Of a stretch of 64,000 bases of DNA, positions 8,705-17,190 are shown one piece after another. Within the stretch, counting starts at the first letter, position 1. The number at the start of each line of letters is the position of its first letter. The translations under genes were made by a program, and so were the position numbers. Location of the stretch: positions 186,001-250,000 of the forward strand of contig WPHV01000003.1 in the NCBI GenBank assembly GCA_009744235.1, given 5' to 3'. Source of the stretch: Gillisella vitis. GTDB taxonomy: Bacteria; Pseudomonadota; Alphaproteobacteria; Rhizobiales; Rhizobiaceae. The notes below the pieces were generated by a model. The model did not search any database and was not told where the DNA came from. It saw only the letters and a program-made list of their open reading frames with translations.

Positions 8705-9769
8705 ATGAATGATGAGCGAAGACCAGGCCCGATAACGGCCCCACATACCGGAGCCTCACATCCAGGGGGCGCGCATGAAGGCAAGGGCGAACGCCCTACC
8801 CTCAAGACCATTGCCTTCCTGACCGGGCTTGGCATTACCACGGTATCGCGCGCGTTGAAGGATGCGCCGGATATCGGCGCCGATACCAAAGAGCGGGTGC
8901 GGATGGTGGCGCGGCAATTGGGCTATCAGCCCAACCGTGCGGGGGTGCGTCTGCGCACTGGCAAGACCAATGTCATCGCCCTGGTGCTCAGCATCGATGA
9001 AGAAATCATGGGCTTCAGCAGCCAGATGGTGTTTGGCATTTCCGAAGTCCTGTCAGGCACGCCTTACCATATCGTTGTCACCCCTCATTCCCACAGCAAA
9101 GACCCGATGCAGCCGGTCCGCTATATTCTCGATACCGGTTCTGCGGATGGGGTGATCATTTCACGCACCGAACCCGACGATGCCCGTATCAAGCTGCTGA
9201 CAGAGCGTGGCATGCCGTTTGCCGCCCATGGCCGCACGGCATCCGGCCTGATCCATCCCTTTCACGATTTCGACAATGAGGCATTCGCCAGCCAGGCGGT
9301 GGAGCGGCTGGCTGAGCGTGGCCGCAAGCGGATCGCCTTATTGCCGCCGACCGAAAAGCTGACCTATTACCGCCATACCCGCGATGGCTTTTTGGCGGGC
9401 ATCCGTCAGGCCGGTGCCACAGAAGTGCCGGTGTCCGTCAATATCGATGGATCGCTCGAGGAGATCCGCAACGCGATAGAAACACTGATGCGCTCACCAG
9501 AGGCTCCAGACGGAATCATCTGTTCTTCCAGCAGCGCCGCGATCGCTGTCAACGCCGGGATTGATGCCGCCAACAAGAGGCTGGGCCTGGATGTTGATCT
9601 CGTATCCAAGCAATCAGTGCCGATCCTCAAATGGATACGTCCTGAAATCATCACCGCCAATGAGGATGCGTTGATGGCGGGACGCGAACTCGCCAAGGCG
9701 GTGATTGCCAGCATTGATGGCGTGGAGCCGCATCTGCTGCAAAGCATCAGCCAGCCTGTGTGGTCCTGA
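8705..9769 (+). CDS. LacI-family transcriptional regulator
   Basis: A 354-residue regulator. The ATG at 8705 (MNDERRPG) is preferred to an upstream in-frame ATG at 8612, which gives no family sequence. After a roughly 25-residue leader comes the helix-turn-helix (LKTIAFLTGLGITTVSRALK) and hinge (LGYQPNRAGVRLRTGKTN), then a periplasmic-binding-protein-like ligand domain (NVIALVLSIDEE onward). The DNA-binding module normally starts within about five residues of the N-terminus, so the leader is unusually long. It is divergent from the sugar operon and is its likely repressor, with a transported sugar or catabolic intermediate as inducer. Confidence 0.9.
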   Translation: MNDERRPGPITAPHTGASHPGGAHEGKGERPTLKTIAFLTGLGITTVSRALKDAPDIGADTKERVRMVARQLGYQPNRAGVRLRTGKTNVIALVLSIDEEIMGFSSQMVFGISEVLSGTPYHIVVTPHSHSKDPMQPVRYILDTGSADGVIISRTEPDDARIKLLTERGMPFAAHGRTASGLIHPFHDFDNEAFASQAVERLAERGRKRIALLPPTEKLTYYRHTRDGFLAGIRQAGATEVPVSVNIDGSLEEIRNAIETLMRSPEAPDGIICSSSSAAIAVNAGIDAANKRLGLDVDLVSKQSVPILKWIRPEIITANEDALMAGRELAKAVIASIDGVEPHLLQSISQPVWS

Positions 9770-9778
9770 ACCATTCAG

Positions 9779-9800
9779 CGGCCAACAAGAATCTTGGCCG
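9779..9800. terminator. Weak convergent hairpin after lacI-family gene
   Basis: The 7-bp arms CGGCCAA (9779-9785) and TTGGCCG (9794-9800) lie between the convergent ends of the LacI-family gene and the MBL hydrolase. There is no clear T-run, so termination function is uncertain. Confidence 0.35.
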
Positions 9801-9804
9801 TTGA

Positions 9805-10656
9805 TCAGAACGGGATACAAACCCCGTCCCGGGCTATGACCAAAGGTCCATGCCAGACGGTAGAAAGCGCACGGCACCAATCCGCCTCGCCAAACGCCGG
9901 ATCATCGGCAGGAATGAGATGATTGAGCACGAGCTTTTTCACACCTGCGGAGCTCGCCAGCCGCCCGGCATCTTCGGCAAGCGTGTGCGACGCGTAGAGA
10001 TGCTCTCGCAGGCGAGCGCCATTGCCGGTTCGGGCAACGATGCTGTCCACGCCCTCCGGCAACATGGCCTCATGAACGAGAATGTCGGCCTCGGCTGCAA
10101 ACTGTGCCAGCGGCGGAAAATAGGCCGTATCGGACGACAGTACGACCGTCTTTTCGCCGTAGGAAAACCGCAGGGCAAAGCATTCTGTCACGGGTGGATG
10201 GTCAACGCGCAATGCCGACACCGTCAAGCCGTTTTCTACAAAAATCGGCCCTTCGCCATATTCGATGATGGTAATCAACTCCGCCGGATCAGGCCTGCCC
10301 TCATCTTCGATTCGCGTGCGGATGTCATAGTCAAGTGAGGCGAGAAACCCCTGCCATAGCTGCTGTGTACCCAAAGGCCCATAGACGAGCACCGGCTTTT
10401 CAAGCCCCGTCGTCCAGGCCGTATGGAGAAGCCCACCAAGCTCCAATATGTGATCGGAATGGAGATGGGTAATGAATACAAGATCCAGTTCTTTCAACGA
10501 CATACCCGTCTCCACCACCCCGCGTGTTACGCCAAGGCCGCAATCGACGACAATGCGGCGTCCGCCGAGTGTCAGCAGCATTGATGTGGGATTGGGGCCG
10601 CCGGGGCGGATCGCCGGGCCGCCCTTGCTGCCCAGAATGACAAGATGATCGTTCAT
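9805..10656 (-). CDS. MBL-fold metallo-hydrolase (RNase Z/arylsulfatase-like)
   Basis: A 283-residue metallo-beta-lactamase-fold protein. The ATG at 10656 gives MNDHLVILGSKGGPAIRPGG; a longer open frame to 10719 would cross the gnd terminator. The zinc motif HLHSDH is in FITHLHSDHILELGG, with further ligand regions SSDTAYFPPL, YASHTLAEDAGRLA and LNHLIP. This pattern is that of the RNase Z / AtsA-like subgroup acting on phosphodiester or sulfate ester substrates. At 283 residues it is close to these hydrolases and shorter than long-form tRNase Z. The substrate is unknown. It is a single gene downstream of gnd and convergent with the LacI regulator. Confidence 0.82.
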   Translation of the reverse strand: MNDHLVILGSKGGPAIRPGGPNPTSMLLTLGGRRIVVDCGLGVTRGVVETGMSLKELDLVFITHLHSDHILELGGLLHTAWTTGLEKPVLVYGPLGTQQLWQGFLASLDYDIRTRIEDEGRPDPAELITIIEYGEGPIFVENGLTVSALRVDHPPVTECFALRFSYGEKTVVLSSDTAYFPPLAQFAAEADILVHEAMLPEGVDSIVARTGNGARLREHLYASHTLAEDAGRLASSAGVKKLVLNHLIPADDPAFGEADWCRALSTVWHGPLVIARDGVCIPF

Positions 10657-10671
10657 CGAAACAACGCCCTT

Positions 10672-10703
10672 AAAAAAGCCCCGCTGCGGTGAAGCAGCGA
10701 GGC
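10672..10703 (-). terminator. Rho-independent terminator of gnd
   Basis: Read on the minus strand, GC-rich arms of 10 bp with one mismatch (10694-10703 and 10678-10687) flank a 6-nt loop and are followed by six T. It starts about 28 nt after the gnd stop and ends just before the MBL hydrolase start, so that gene probably has its own promoter or depends on read-through. Confidence 0.8.
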
Positions 10704-10730
10704 GTTGATTTCCTTGCAAAACCGTTGGGA

Positions 10731-12161
10731 TCAGTAGATCGCCGCGCCGCTGCCCCAGGGGCCGTGCGGATAATCCTTGCCGTCCACCCGCGCAAAACCG
10801 TGGGCGCCGAAGAAGTCGCGCTGCGCCTGGATGAGATTGGCAGTGCCGCGACCGCGACGGTAGCTGTCAAAATAGGACAGCGCCGAGGAAAGGGCCGGAA
10901 CCGGCAGACCGGAAAGCGCTGCGTAGGAAACGACGCGGCGCAGTGCTGCATCGCTATCCTTGACCATTTTCGAGAAGGCGGGCGTGACGATCAGGTTGGC
11001 CACGTCAGGGTCCTTGGTAAAGGCCGAGGTGATCTCGTCGAGGAATTGCGAGCGGATGATGCAGCCTTCGCGCCAGATTTTCGCAATCGTCGGCATCGGC
11101 AGCGACCAGCCGAATTCCTTGGAGGCGGCAGCCATCACCGCAAAGCCCTGGGCATAGGCAGCGATTTTTGCCGCCAGCAAGGCGCTTTCCAGATCGGCCA
11201 GGAAAGCCATGCCGTCATGGGGCTTTTCAGTAGGCTTCGGCAGGCCGAAAATTGCTTCCGCCGCAACGCGCTCCTGCTTTTGCGAAGACAGCACACGTCC
11301 CGCCACGGCAGCCTCGATGCCGGTTGCGGCAATGCCGAGATTCTGCGCTTCGATCACCGACCATTTGCCGGTGCCTTTCTGGCCCGCGGCATCGACGATG
11401 ACATCCACCATCGGATTGCCTGTAATTGGGTCCTTGGCCTTCAGCACCTTTTCAGAAATTTCGATCAGGTAGGAATTCAGGCGCCCCTTGTTCCACTGGC
11501 CGAACACATCGCCGATTTCGCTGGCCGACATGCCAAGCCCATCACGCAGGATGCCATAGATTTCGGCAATCATCTGCATATCAGCATATTCGATGCCGTT
11601 ATGGATCGTCTTGACGAAATGGCCAGCACCATCGTTGCCGAGCCAGGCCACGCAGGGGTCGCCATTGAACTTGGCAGAAATCGAGGTGAGAACCTTCTCG
11701 ACCCGCTTCCAGCTTTCTTCCAGGCCGCCAACCATGATCGAAGGACCGTGACGCGCGCCTTCCTCACCACCGGAAACACCCATGCCGATAAAGGTCAGGC
11801 CGCTATCCTTCAGATTGTCGAACCGGCGGATCGTGTCACGGAAATTGGCATTGCCCGCATCGATCATGATGTCATTGGCCGAAAGATGCGGCTTGAGCAA
11901 TTCCATCTGCTGATCGACGGCGTCACCGGCCTTGATCATGATGATGATCGGGCGTGGCGGGCGAATGGCCGCGACAAACTCCTCAATCGTATCGCAGCCG
12001 ATGATATTGCCAGCAAGGTCGCCTGCCTCGCCAATGAATTCATGCGTGCGCGCTGATGTCCGGTTGAAGACCGCGATGCGGTTGCCTTTCTCGGCAATAT
12101 TGAGCGCCAGGTTCGATCCCATGACGCCAAGGCCGATCAGTCCGATTTCCGCCTGCTGCAT
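10731..12161 (-). CDS. gnd: 6-phosphogluconate dehydrogenase, decarboxylating
   Basis: A 476-residue enzyme that oxidatively decarboxylates 6-phosphogluconate to ribulose 5-phosphate with NADP in the oxidative pentose phosphate pathway. The N-terminal Rossmann motif is IGLIGLGVMGSNLALNI. The substrate and catalytic motifs are GVSGGEEGARHGPSIM, FVKTIHNGIEY (catalytic Lys) and the all-helical domain DAAGQKGTGKW, with the C-terminal RDFFGAHGF segment. I chose the ATG at 12161 because GGAG lies 7 nt before it; 12179 is an alternative. Length is normal. A terminator follows. Confidence 0.97.
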   Translation of the reverse strand: MQQAEIGLIGLGVMGSNLALNIAEKGNRIAVFNRTSARTHEFIGEAGDLAGNIIGCDTIEEFVAAIRPPRPIIIMIKAGDAVDQQMELLKPHLSANDIMIDAGNANFRDTIRRFDNLKDSGLTFIGMGVSGGEEGARHGPSIMVGGLEESWKRVEKVLTSISAKFNGDPCVAWLGNDGAGHFVKTIHNGIEYADMQMIAEIYGILRDGLGMSASEIGDVFGQWNKGRLNSYLIEISEKVLKAKDPITGNPMVDVIVDAAGQKGTGKWSVIEAQNLGIAATGIEAAVAGRVLSSQKQERVAAEAIFGLPKPTEKPHDGMAFLADLESALLAAKIAAYAQGFAVMAAASKEFGWSLPMPTIAKIWREGCIIRSQFLDEITSAFTKDPDVANLIVTPAFSKMVKDSDAALRRVVSYAALSGLPVPALSSALSYFDSYRRGRGTANLIQAQRDFFGAHGFARVDGKDYPHGPWGSGAAIY

Positions 12162-12315
12162 AACCATGCTCCATTTCATTCAACCAAAAACTTCAGCGCT
12201 GTTTTGGCACTCCTTGGGCAGGGGAGCAAGATGCAACATGAAACGGCATGGACAAGGATGTGTGACGGCAGATGCATATACGGAGAGCCATTGAAAATGG
12301 CGATCGTATTGCATT

Positions 12316-12384
12316 TTCGAATATCTCAAGCCTTGGATGAATTTGAGATATTCGAATTTTTTGAAGGCGAGGATGCGTCAGCAT
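12316..12384 (-). repeat. Dispersed hairpin repeat, copy A
   Basis: Perfect 14-bp arms (TTCGAATATCTCAA at 12316-12329, complement at 12343-12356) enclose a 13-nt loop. They are followed at 12364-12384 by a 21-bp block that is the exact reverse complement of 23495-23515. With copy B at 23495-23565 the arms differ but remain self-complementary, and the loops match in most positions. It lies between gnd and the end of fixS. See the separate finding. Confidence 0.85.
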
Positions 12385-12421
12385 CTTCGATGCCTTCGCA
12401 GAAATGATCACAAATCAACGA

Positions 12422-12571
12422 TCAAGGATGGTCGTCGTCGTCGGTGATCACCCGCCACGCCGCGCCATCCATATCCTCATATTGGCCGCTTTTCAGCGAC
12501 CATAAAAAGGCGGCAAGGCCGATGCCCCCCATCAGCAGGGCGATGGGAATGAGATAGATCAGCATGTTCAT
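12422..12571 (-). CDS. ccoS: cbb3-type cytochrome oxidase assembly protein CcoS/FixS
   Basis: A 49-residue protein, MNMLIYLIPIALLMGGIGLA followed by a short soluble tail with YEDMDGAAWR and an acidic end. One N-terminal membrane span and the FLWSLKSGQYED motif are characteristic of CcoS/FixS, needed for cofactor insertion into the cbb3 oxidase CcoN subunit. Its ATG overlaps the stop of ccoI (ATGA), indicating coupled translation as the last gene of the operon. A short acidic run DDDD precedes the stop. Confidence 0.93.
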   Translation of the reverse strand: MNMLIYLIPIALLMGGIGLAAFLWSLKSGQYEDMDGAAWRVITDDDDHP

Positions 12572-14931
12572 GCGGCTATTCCCAGCGGTTTGCGGCTCGA
12601 TGCCGGTTCAAGGGCATGGGCGTCGGTCTTGCGGGTAAATCTGCCCAACCCGTTCAGCCGCAACGCATTGGCGACCACGATGATCGAGGAGGTCGACATG
12701 GCGACGGCGGCAATCAGCGGTGTCGCATAGCCCAGCAACGCGACCGGCACGGCCAGCACGTTATAGCCGATTGCCAGCGCGAAATTCTCGCGGATCAACT
12801 GCCCGGCCCGGCGGGAGACGTTTATGGCGAAAGGCACGGCATCGAGCCCGTCATGCATGAAGACAAAGTCGGCGGCTTGGCGCCCGACATCGGCTGCCGT
12901 GGCCGGTGCCATGGAGACATAGGCCGCCGATAGCGCCGGCGCGTCATTAATGCCATCGCCCACCATCAGCAGATGCTGCCCGGCCTCATCCGCTGACGCA
13001 CAAAAGTTTGCCTTGCCGGACGGCGAAAGCTCCGCCTCTGCCGCATCCACACCAAGCCGTGCCGCAAGCGCCTTCACCACCGGCCTCCTGTCTCCCGATA
13101 GGATCGTGACCCTCATGCCCTCGGTTTGAAGCCCGGCAATAACTTCCGTTGCGCTGGGGCGAAGGCTGTCTTCGAAGCGGAAACAGCCGAGACTGTAACC
13201 GTTCAGCGAAAGAATGACTTCCGACAGAGCCGGACCATCGGCCTCACCCTTGCCTGAGCCGAGTGCAAAGCGGCGATTTCCGAGCCGGTAGCGCCCTTCC
13301 GGCGCGTCGGCCTCAACGCCGCTACCCGGAATTTCCGTCACACCGGAGAAATTGCGGATTGCCCCGGCTGCGTAATTGGACGAGGCGCTGCGCCACAGGG
13401 ACTGTGACAGCGGATGACGGGAATGAGCAGCAAGCCCGGCGGCGATGGAGATCATGCCGGGGCTGGCCCTGTTGATATCGACGGGCATGGGACGGCCAAG
13501 CGTCAGCGTGCCGGTTTTGTCGAAGGCGACGGCATCCACCTTGGCCAGACGCTCCATGGCCGAGCCGTCCTTGACCATGATGCCGCGCTGGAACAGTTTT
13601 CCGGCTGCCACCACCTGCACGACCGGCACGGCCAGACCCAATGCGCAAGGGCAGGTAATGATCAGCACGGCAATCGCCACCATCAGCGCATGTTTCCAGT
13701 CGCCGTCATAAAGCCCCCAGACGAGGAAGGAGGTGAGAGCCAGCAGATGAACGACAGGCGCATAGAGCTGCGAGGCCCGGTCGGCGATGCGGCGATAATG
13801 CGCCTTGCCACCCTCCGCCGCCTCCATCAGCCGGATGATTTCCGACAGGAAGGAATCGCGTGCCTGCGCAGTCGCCTTGACCGTCAGCGATCCGGTGAGG
13901 CTGAGTGTACCCGCCTGCACGGCATCGCCGGGTCCGACGGTTTGCGGCGCACTTTCACCATTGACGATGGAGACATCGAGATCGCTGGCCCCGGCGATGA
14001 CGGTGCCATCAAGCGCGATACGCTCGCCTGCCGAGATCGCGACATGTTCGCCAACCTTGATGTCATCGACTAGCCGATATTCCCGGCTGCCGTCTGCGCC
14101 GACAACGGTGGCACCGCGTGGATTGAGCCGCGCCAGACCGCTGATTGCCGAACGGGCGCGGTCGCGCATCATGTGGTCCAACGCCCGGCCGATCAGCAGG
14201 AAGAACAGCAGCGATGCCGTCGCATCGAAATAGGCATGTTCGCCGTGATGAATGGTTTCCCACAGCGACGAAAAATAGGAAAGCGAGATGCCGATGGCAA
14301 TCGGCACATCCATATTGGTGCGCCGGTGCCGCAGCGCAGTCCAGGCCGATTGATAGAAGAACCGTCCGCCATAGATCAGGGCCGGGGCGGCAATCAATGC
14401 CGAAATCCAGTGGAACAGATCCCGCGTCGATGCATCCGCACCGGACCAGACGGAGACCGACAGCAGCATGATATTGGTGGCGGCAAAGCCGGTAACGGCG
14501 ACTGCCCGGATCAATTGTTTCAAGAGCAGATCGGACGCCAGATCCTGGGGTGTGAACAAGTGGCAACTATAGCCGGCGGAAGCGATGGTGCGCGCAAGCT
14601 CCACCGGATCGAAGCCGCTATCGCACATAACCGGGCCTGCTTGCCTGTCGATGAACGGCCCCTCTTCAGCAATCCTTGCCCGCCAGACGACACCGACGCG
14701 CCGGGTTGAAAGGTTGACGCGGGCTCGCTCGACGGCAGGCAGACATTTTAAGGCCGTCTCGATTTTGGTGATGCAGGCGCCGCAATAGACGCCGGGTACG
14801 CTGAAATCCACCTGGGTCAATCCCTCGCCCAGATCCCGGCTTGCCAGTCGGATTTCCTCCGAGGATGGCAGCAGCGCCCCTGAGCGTTCCAGGTCGAGGG
14901 CCGCTTCCGAGCCCGCCGCGCAGCAACTCAT
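12568..14931 (-). CDS. ccoI: Copper-transporting P-type ATPase CcoI/FixI
   Basis: A 787-residue P1B-type ATPase of the cbb3-oxidase biogenesis subgroup. An N-terminal heavy-metal domain carries a CxxC (VYCGACITKIE). Then come membrane helices, an actuator domain (VNGESAPQTVGPGD), the copper-binding CPC motif (ITCPCALGLAVP), the phosphorylation site AFDKTGTLTLG and the hinge [15 protein letters not shown] cysteine pair MSCC begins the protein. The family delivers copper for the CcoN binuclear centre. It overlaps ccoH and ccoS by 4 nt each. Confidence 0.96.
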   Translation of the reverse strand: MSCCAAGSEAALDLERSGALLPSSEEIRLASRDLGEGLTQVDFSVPGVYCGACITKIETALKCLPAVERARVNLSTRRVGVVWRARIAEEGPFIDRQAGPVMCDSGFDPVELARTIASAGYSCHLFTPQDLASDLLLKQLIRAVAVTGFAATNIMLLSVSVWSGADASTRDLFHWISALIAAPALIYGGRFFYQSAWTALRHRRTNMDVPIAIGISLSYFSSLWETIHHGEHAYFDATASLLFFLLIGRALDHMMRDRARSAISGLARLNPRGATVVGADGSREYRLVDDIKVGEHVAISAGERIALDGTVIAGASDLDVSIVNGESAPQTVGPGDAVQAGTLSLTGSLTVKATAQARDSFLSEIIRLMEAAEGGKAHYRRIADRASQLYAPVVHLLALTSFLVWGLYDGDWKHALMVAIAVLIITCPCALGLAVPVVQVVAAGKLFQRGIMVKDGSAMERLAKVDAVAFDKTGTLTLGRPMPVDINRASPGMISIAAGLAAHSRHPLSQSLWRSASSNYAAGAIRNFSGVTEIPGSGVEADAPEGRYRLGNRRFALGSGKGEADGPALSEVILSLNGYSLGCFRFEDSLRPSATEVIAGLQTEGMRVTILSGDRRPVVKALAARLGVDAAEAELSPSGKANFCASADEAGQHLLMVGDGINDAPALSAAYVSMAPATAADVGRQAADFVFMHDGLDAVPFAINVSRRAGQLIRENFALAIGYNVLAVPVALLGYATPLIAAVAMSTSSIIVVANALRLNGLGRFTRKTDAHALEPASSRKPLGIAA

Positions 14932-15422
14932 TTTTCACCCCCGATGACAGCCATACGGTTGGCTTCATGCATGACCAGTTGCCCGTCACGCGTTGCAATG
15001 GTCTCGACGATCCAATGGCCATCATCGACAGGATGATCGCCGGTGAAGTGTCCGGGACCGGCTGGCTTCAGCATGACAGTGAAATCCTGATGTTCACCAA
15101 CCGGGCGCTTGAAATTGGCGACCACCTGATCAGCAATGACAGGGCCCTTGCCGGGAATGGCAAGATCATAGGCAATCGCCCCCTGCTTTATCGTCATCGT
15201 CCCCTGGATGCCGGTATCCAGCAGCTTGCGGATTTGCGCCGTCGTGTCGTTGAATTGCTGGCTGGCGACATAGGTATTTTTCACCACCATGCCGCTCCAG
15301 CTATGGCCCGCATACCAGGCCATGGTCAGGTTGACCGTGATGATCACGCCGAAGAAGGAGCAGATTGTCGCCAGCATATGCCAGCCGGTGAAAACAAAAG
15401 GTTTTGGGCTCTTAGCACTCAT
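14928..15422 (-). CDS. ccoH: cbb3 oxidase maturation protein CcoH/FixH
   Basis: A 164-residue protein with one N-terminal membrane span (FTGWHMLATICSFFGVIITV, about residues 11-30), the NLTMAWYAGHSWSGMVVKN motif and a periplasmic beta-rich domain, as in FixH. It interacts with CcoG and the oxidase subunits during cbb3 assembly. It overlaps ccoG upstream and ccoI downstream by 4 nt, which makes GHIS one tightly coupled operon. Confidence 0.94.
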   Translation of the reverse strand: MSAKSPKPFVFTGWHMLATICSFFGVIITVNLTMAWYAGHSWSGMVVKNTYVASQQFNDTTAQIRKLLDTGIQGTMTIKQGAIAYDLAIPGKGPVIADQVVANFKRPVGEHQDFTVMLKPAGPGHFTGDHPVDDGHWIVETIATRDGQLVMHEANRMAVIGGEK

Positions 15423-17005
15423 TTCTTCTCTCCAGATCCGTTGGCCGGTCCGTTAAATGTCGCCTTATAAATGGCTTGCTCGCTGGAATTCGGATCACTG
15501 ACGATAAAGCGGAATGGCTCGGAAGCCTCCGTCACGTCACGACCGGCAAGCGTGACGTAGATTTTCAGCGTGGTGGCCTCATCCGGTTCTGCCGTAACGG
15601 TCATCGACCGACTTGGCTGTTCCTGCATTCCATTGACCTTCATGGTGGCGTCGGGAAGGCCGTCCAGCGTGACCGTCAGATCGCGCGGTTGCGGGATCAT
15701 GTTGAGCAGCCGCACCGTATAGCCATTTCGGATCGCGCCGTTCGATTCCAGCACATATTGCGGATTGCGGTCATGCAGCACGTTGATGTCCAGCCTGTCG
15801 CGGGTCATCAACGCAAACACCAGGCCGCCGCCGACAGCGGACCAGACAACTGTATATAGCAAGGTCCGGGGCCGGAAAATTACCCGCCAATCGAAATGCC
15901 TGATGGAATCGACAAAGCTGCCATCAGCCTTGCGAACCCGATCGGGATCGATTGGCCTTGTACCACTATCAGTCGCCAGCGCCATATTGGACTGATATTC
16001 CTCCAGTGTCGCATAGGCGATCAGCCCACGCGGCTTGGCAAGCTTATCCATCACCCCATCGCAGGCATCGATACAGAGCGCGCAGGTAATGCATTCCAGC
16101 TGCTGGCCTTCGCGGATGTCGATGCCCATCGGACAGACCACCACGCAGGCATTGCAATCGACACAATCGCCGACAGTCTCACCCGCTGCGGCGGCTTTCT
16201 TGGCATGGCGGGTCCGTGGCTCGCCGCGCCAGTCATTATAGGTCACGACCAGTGATTTTTCGTCCAGCATGGCGCCCTGAATGCGCGGCCATGGACACAT
16301 ATAGATGCAGACCTGCTCGCGCATCAGCCCGCCGAACACATAGGTCGTGGCGGTGAGGATGGCGACAGTGACATAGGCAACGCCAGCCGCCTGACCGGTA
16401 ACAAACTCCTTCAGCAGGCTCGGCGCATCGGCGAAATAGAAGATCCACGCACCGCCAGTCAGCACGCCGATGATGATCCAGGTGACATGCTTGGCACCGC
16501 GTTTCCAGATCTTGGACGGGCTCCACGGCGCGCTGTCCAGCTTGATTCGCGCATTGCGGTCGCCTTCCAAAAAGCGCTCGACCACCAGAAACAGATCGAC
16601 CCAGACCGTCTGCGGACAGGTATAGCCGCACCAGGCGCGCCCGACCGCGGATGTGACCAGGAACAGGCCAAACCCCGCCATGACCAGCAGGCCCGCGACA
16701 AAGAAAAACTCCTGCGGCCAGATCTCGATGAAAAAGAAGTAGAAACGCCGATGCGCCAGGTCAATCAATACCGCCTGGTCTGGGGCATAGGGACCGCGAT
16801 CCCAGCGCAGCCATGGCGTGAGATAGTAAATCCCCAACGTAATGGCCATGATCAGCCATTTGAACTGCCGGAAACGGCCCGAAGCGCGCTTTGGAAAGAT
16901 CTTCTTGCGGGCTTCATAGAGCGGCCTGCGAATTTTGGCGGAATTCACCGGCTCGGCGGTAAAACGCTCAACATCTGGTCGTGTCTCTATCCCATTGCTA
17001 GTCAT
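15419..17005 (-). CDS. ccoG: cbb3 oxidase accessory iron-sulfur protein CcoG/FixG
   Basis: A 528-residue polytopic membrane ferredoxin. Membrane segments surround AWCGYTCPQTVWVDLF and YMCPWPRIQGAM. Two 4Fe-4S motifs (CVDCNACVVVCPMGIDIR and CITCALCIDACDGVM) lie in a cytoplasmic loop, and an immunoglobulin-like C-terminal domain follows. CcoG is associated with Cu(II) reduction and cbb3 assembly. It is the first gene of fixGHIS. An FNR/FixK-type box lies about 50 nt upstream of its ATG. fixNOQP, which often precedes it in rhizobia, is not adjacent here. Confidence 0.96.
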   Translation of the reverse strand: MTSNGIETRPDVERFTAEPVNSAKIRRPLYEARKKIFPKRASGRFRQFKWLIMAITLGIYYLTPWLRWDRGPYAPDQAVLIDLAHRRFYFFFIEIWPQEFFFVAGLLVMAGFGLFLVTSAVGRAWCGYTCPQTVWVDLFLVVERFLEGDRNARIKLDSAPWSPSKIWKRGAKHVTWIIIGVLTGGAWIFYFADAPSLLKEFVTGQAAGVAYVTVAILTATTYVFGGLMREQVCIYMCPWPRIQGAMLDEKSLVVTYNDWRGEPRTRHAKKAAAAGETVGDCVDCNACVVVCPMGIDIREGQQLECITCALCIDACDGVMDKLAKPRGLIAYATLEEYQSNMALATDSGTRPIDPDRVRKADGSFVDSIRHFDWRVIFRPRTLLYTVVWSAVGGGLVFALMTRDRLDINVLHDRNPQYVLESNGAIRNGYTVRLLNMIPQPRDLTVTLDGLPDATMKVNGMQEQPSRSMTVTAEPDEATTLKIYVTLAGRDVTEASEPFRFIVSDPNSSEQAIYKATFNGPANGSGEKK

Positions 17006-17055
17006 AACGGCACCTCTCGTTGTCAGAGGTTTTTCACGTCCCGCCCTTTGTAACC

Positions 17056-17069
17056 TTGACTTAAGTCAA
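17056..17069 (-). promoter_or_regulatory. FNR/FixK-type anaerobox for ccoGHIS
   Basis: TTGACTTAAGTCAA is a perfect palindrome matching the TTGAY-N4-RTCAA consensus of FNR/FixK-family regulators. It ends about 50 nt upstream of the ccoG ATG, consistent with activation of fixGHIS under low oxygen. It also lies upstream of the divergent actP promoter, so an effect on actP is possible. Confidence 0.8.
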
Positions 17070-17130
17070 GCTGCGGCGATGCGCCTCAAACAGCAGCCCT
17101 CGCTACGATGAGATTTCTCCAGCTCACGCC

Positions 17131-17161
17131 TTGACCTTCCCATGGTGGGAAGCCTTATCTA
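17131..17161 (+). promoter_or_regulatory. CueR/HmrR-type copper-responsive promoter of actP
   Basis: A -35 TTGACC (17131-17136) and a -10 TATCTA (17156-17161) are separated by 19 bp. The spacer dyad CTTCCCA-TGG-TGGGAAG occupies 17136-17152. A dyad inside an overlong spacer is the hallmark of MerR-family activators, and this sequence resembles known CueR sites. Transcription would start near 17168-17170, which rules out ATG codons at 17131 and 17161 as actP starts. No merR-family gene is adjacent, so the activator must lie outside the window. Confidence 0.8.
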
Positions 17162-17190
17162 TGGCTGGCAGCCGGATAGGAACCAGACCG

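Noticed and set aside
10689..12056. Long open frame (455 codons) antisense to gnd
   Set aside because: gnd is clear on the minus strand; the other frame shows only compositional openness.
17131..17190. 20-residue N-terminal extension of ActP
   Set aside because: It coincides with the -35 and -10 elements of the CueR-type promoter, so it would not be transcribed.
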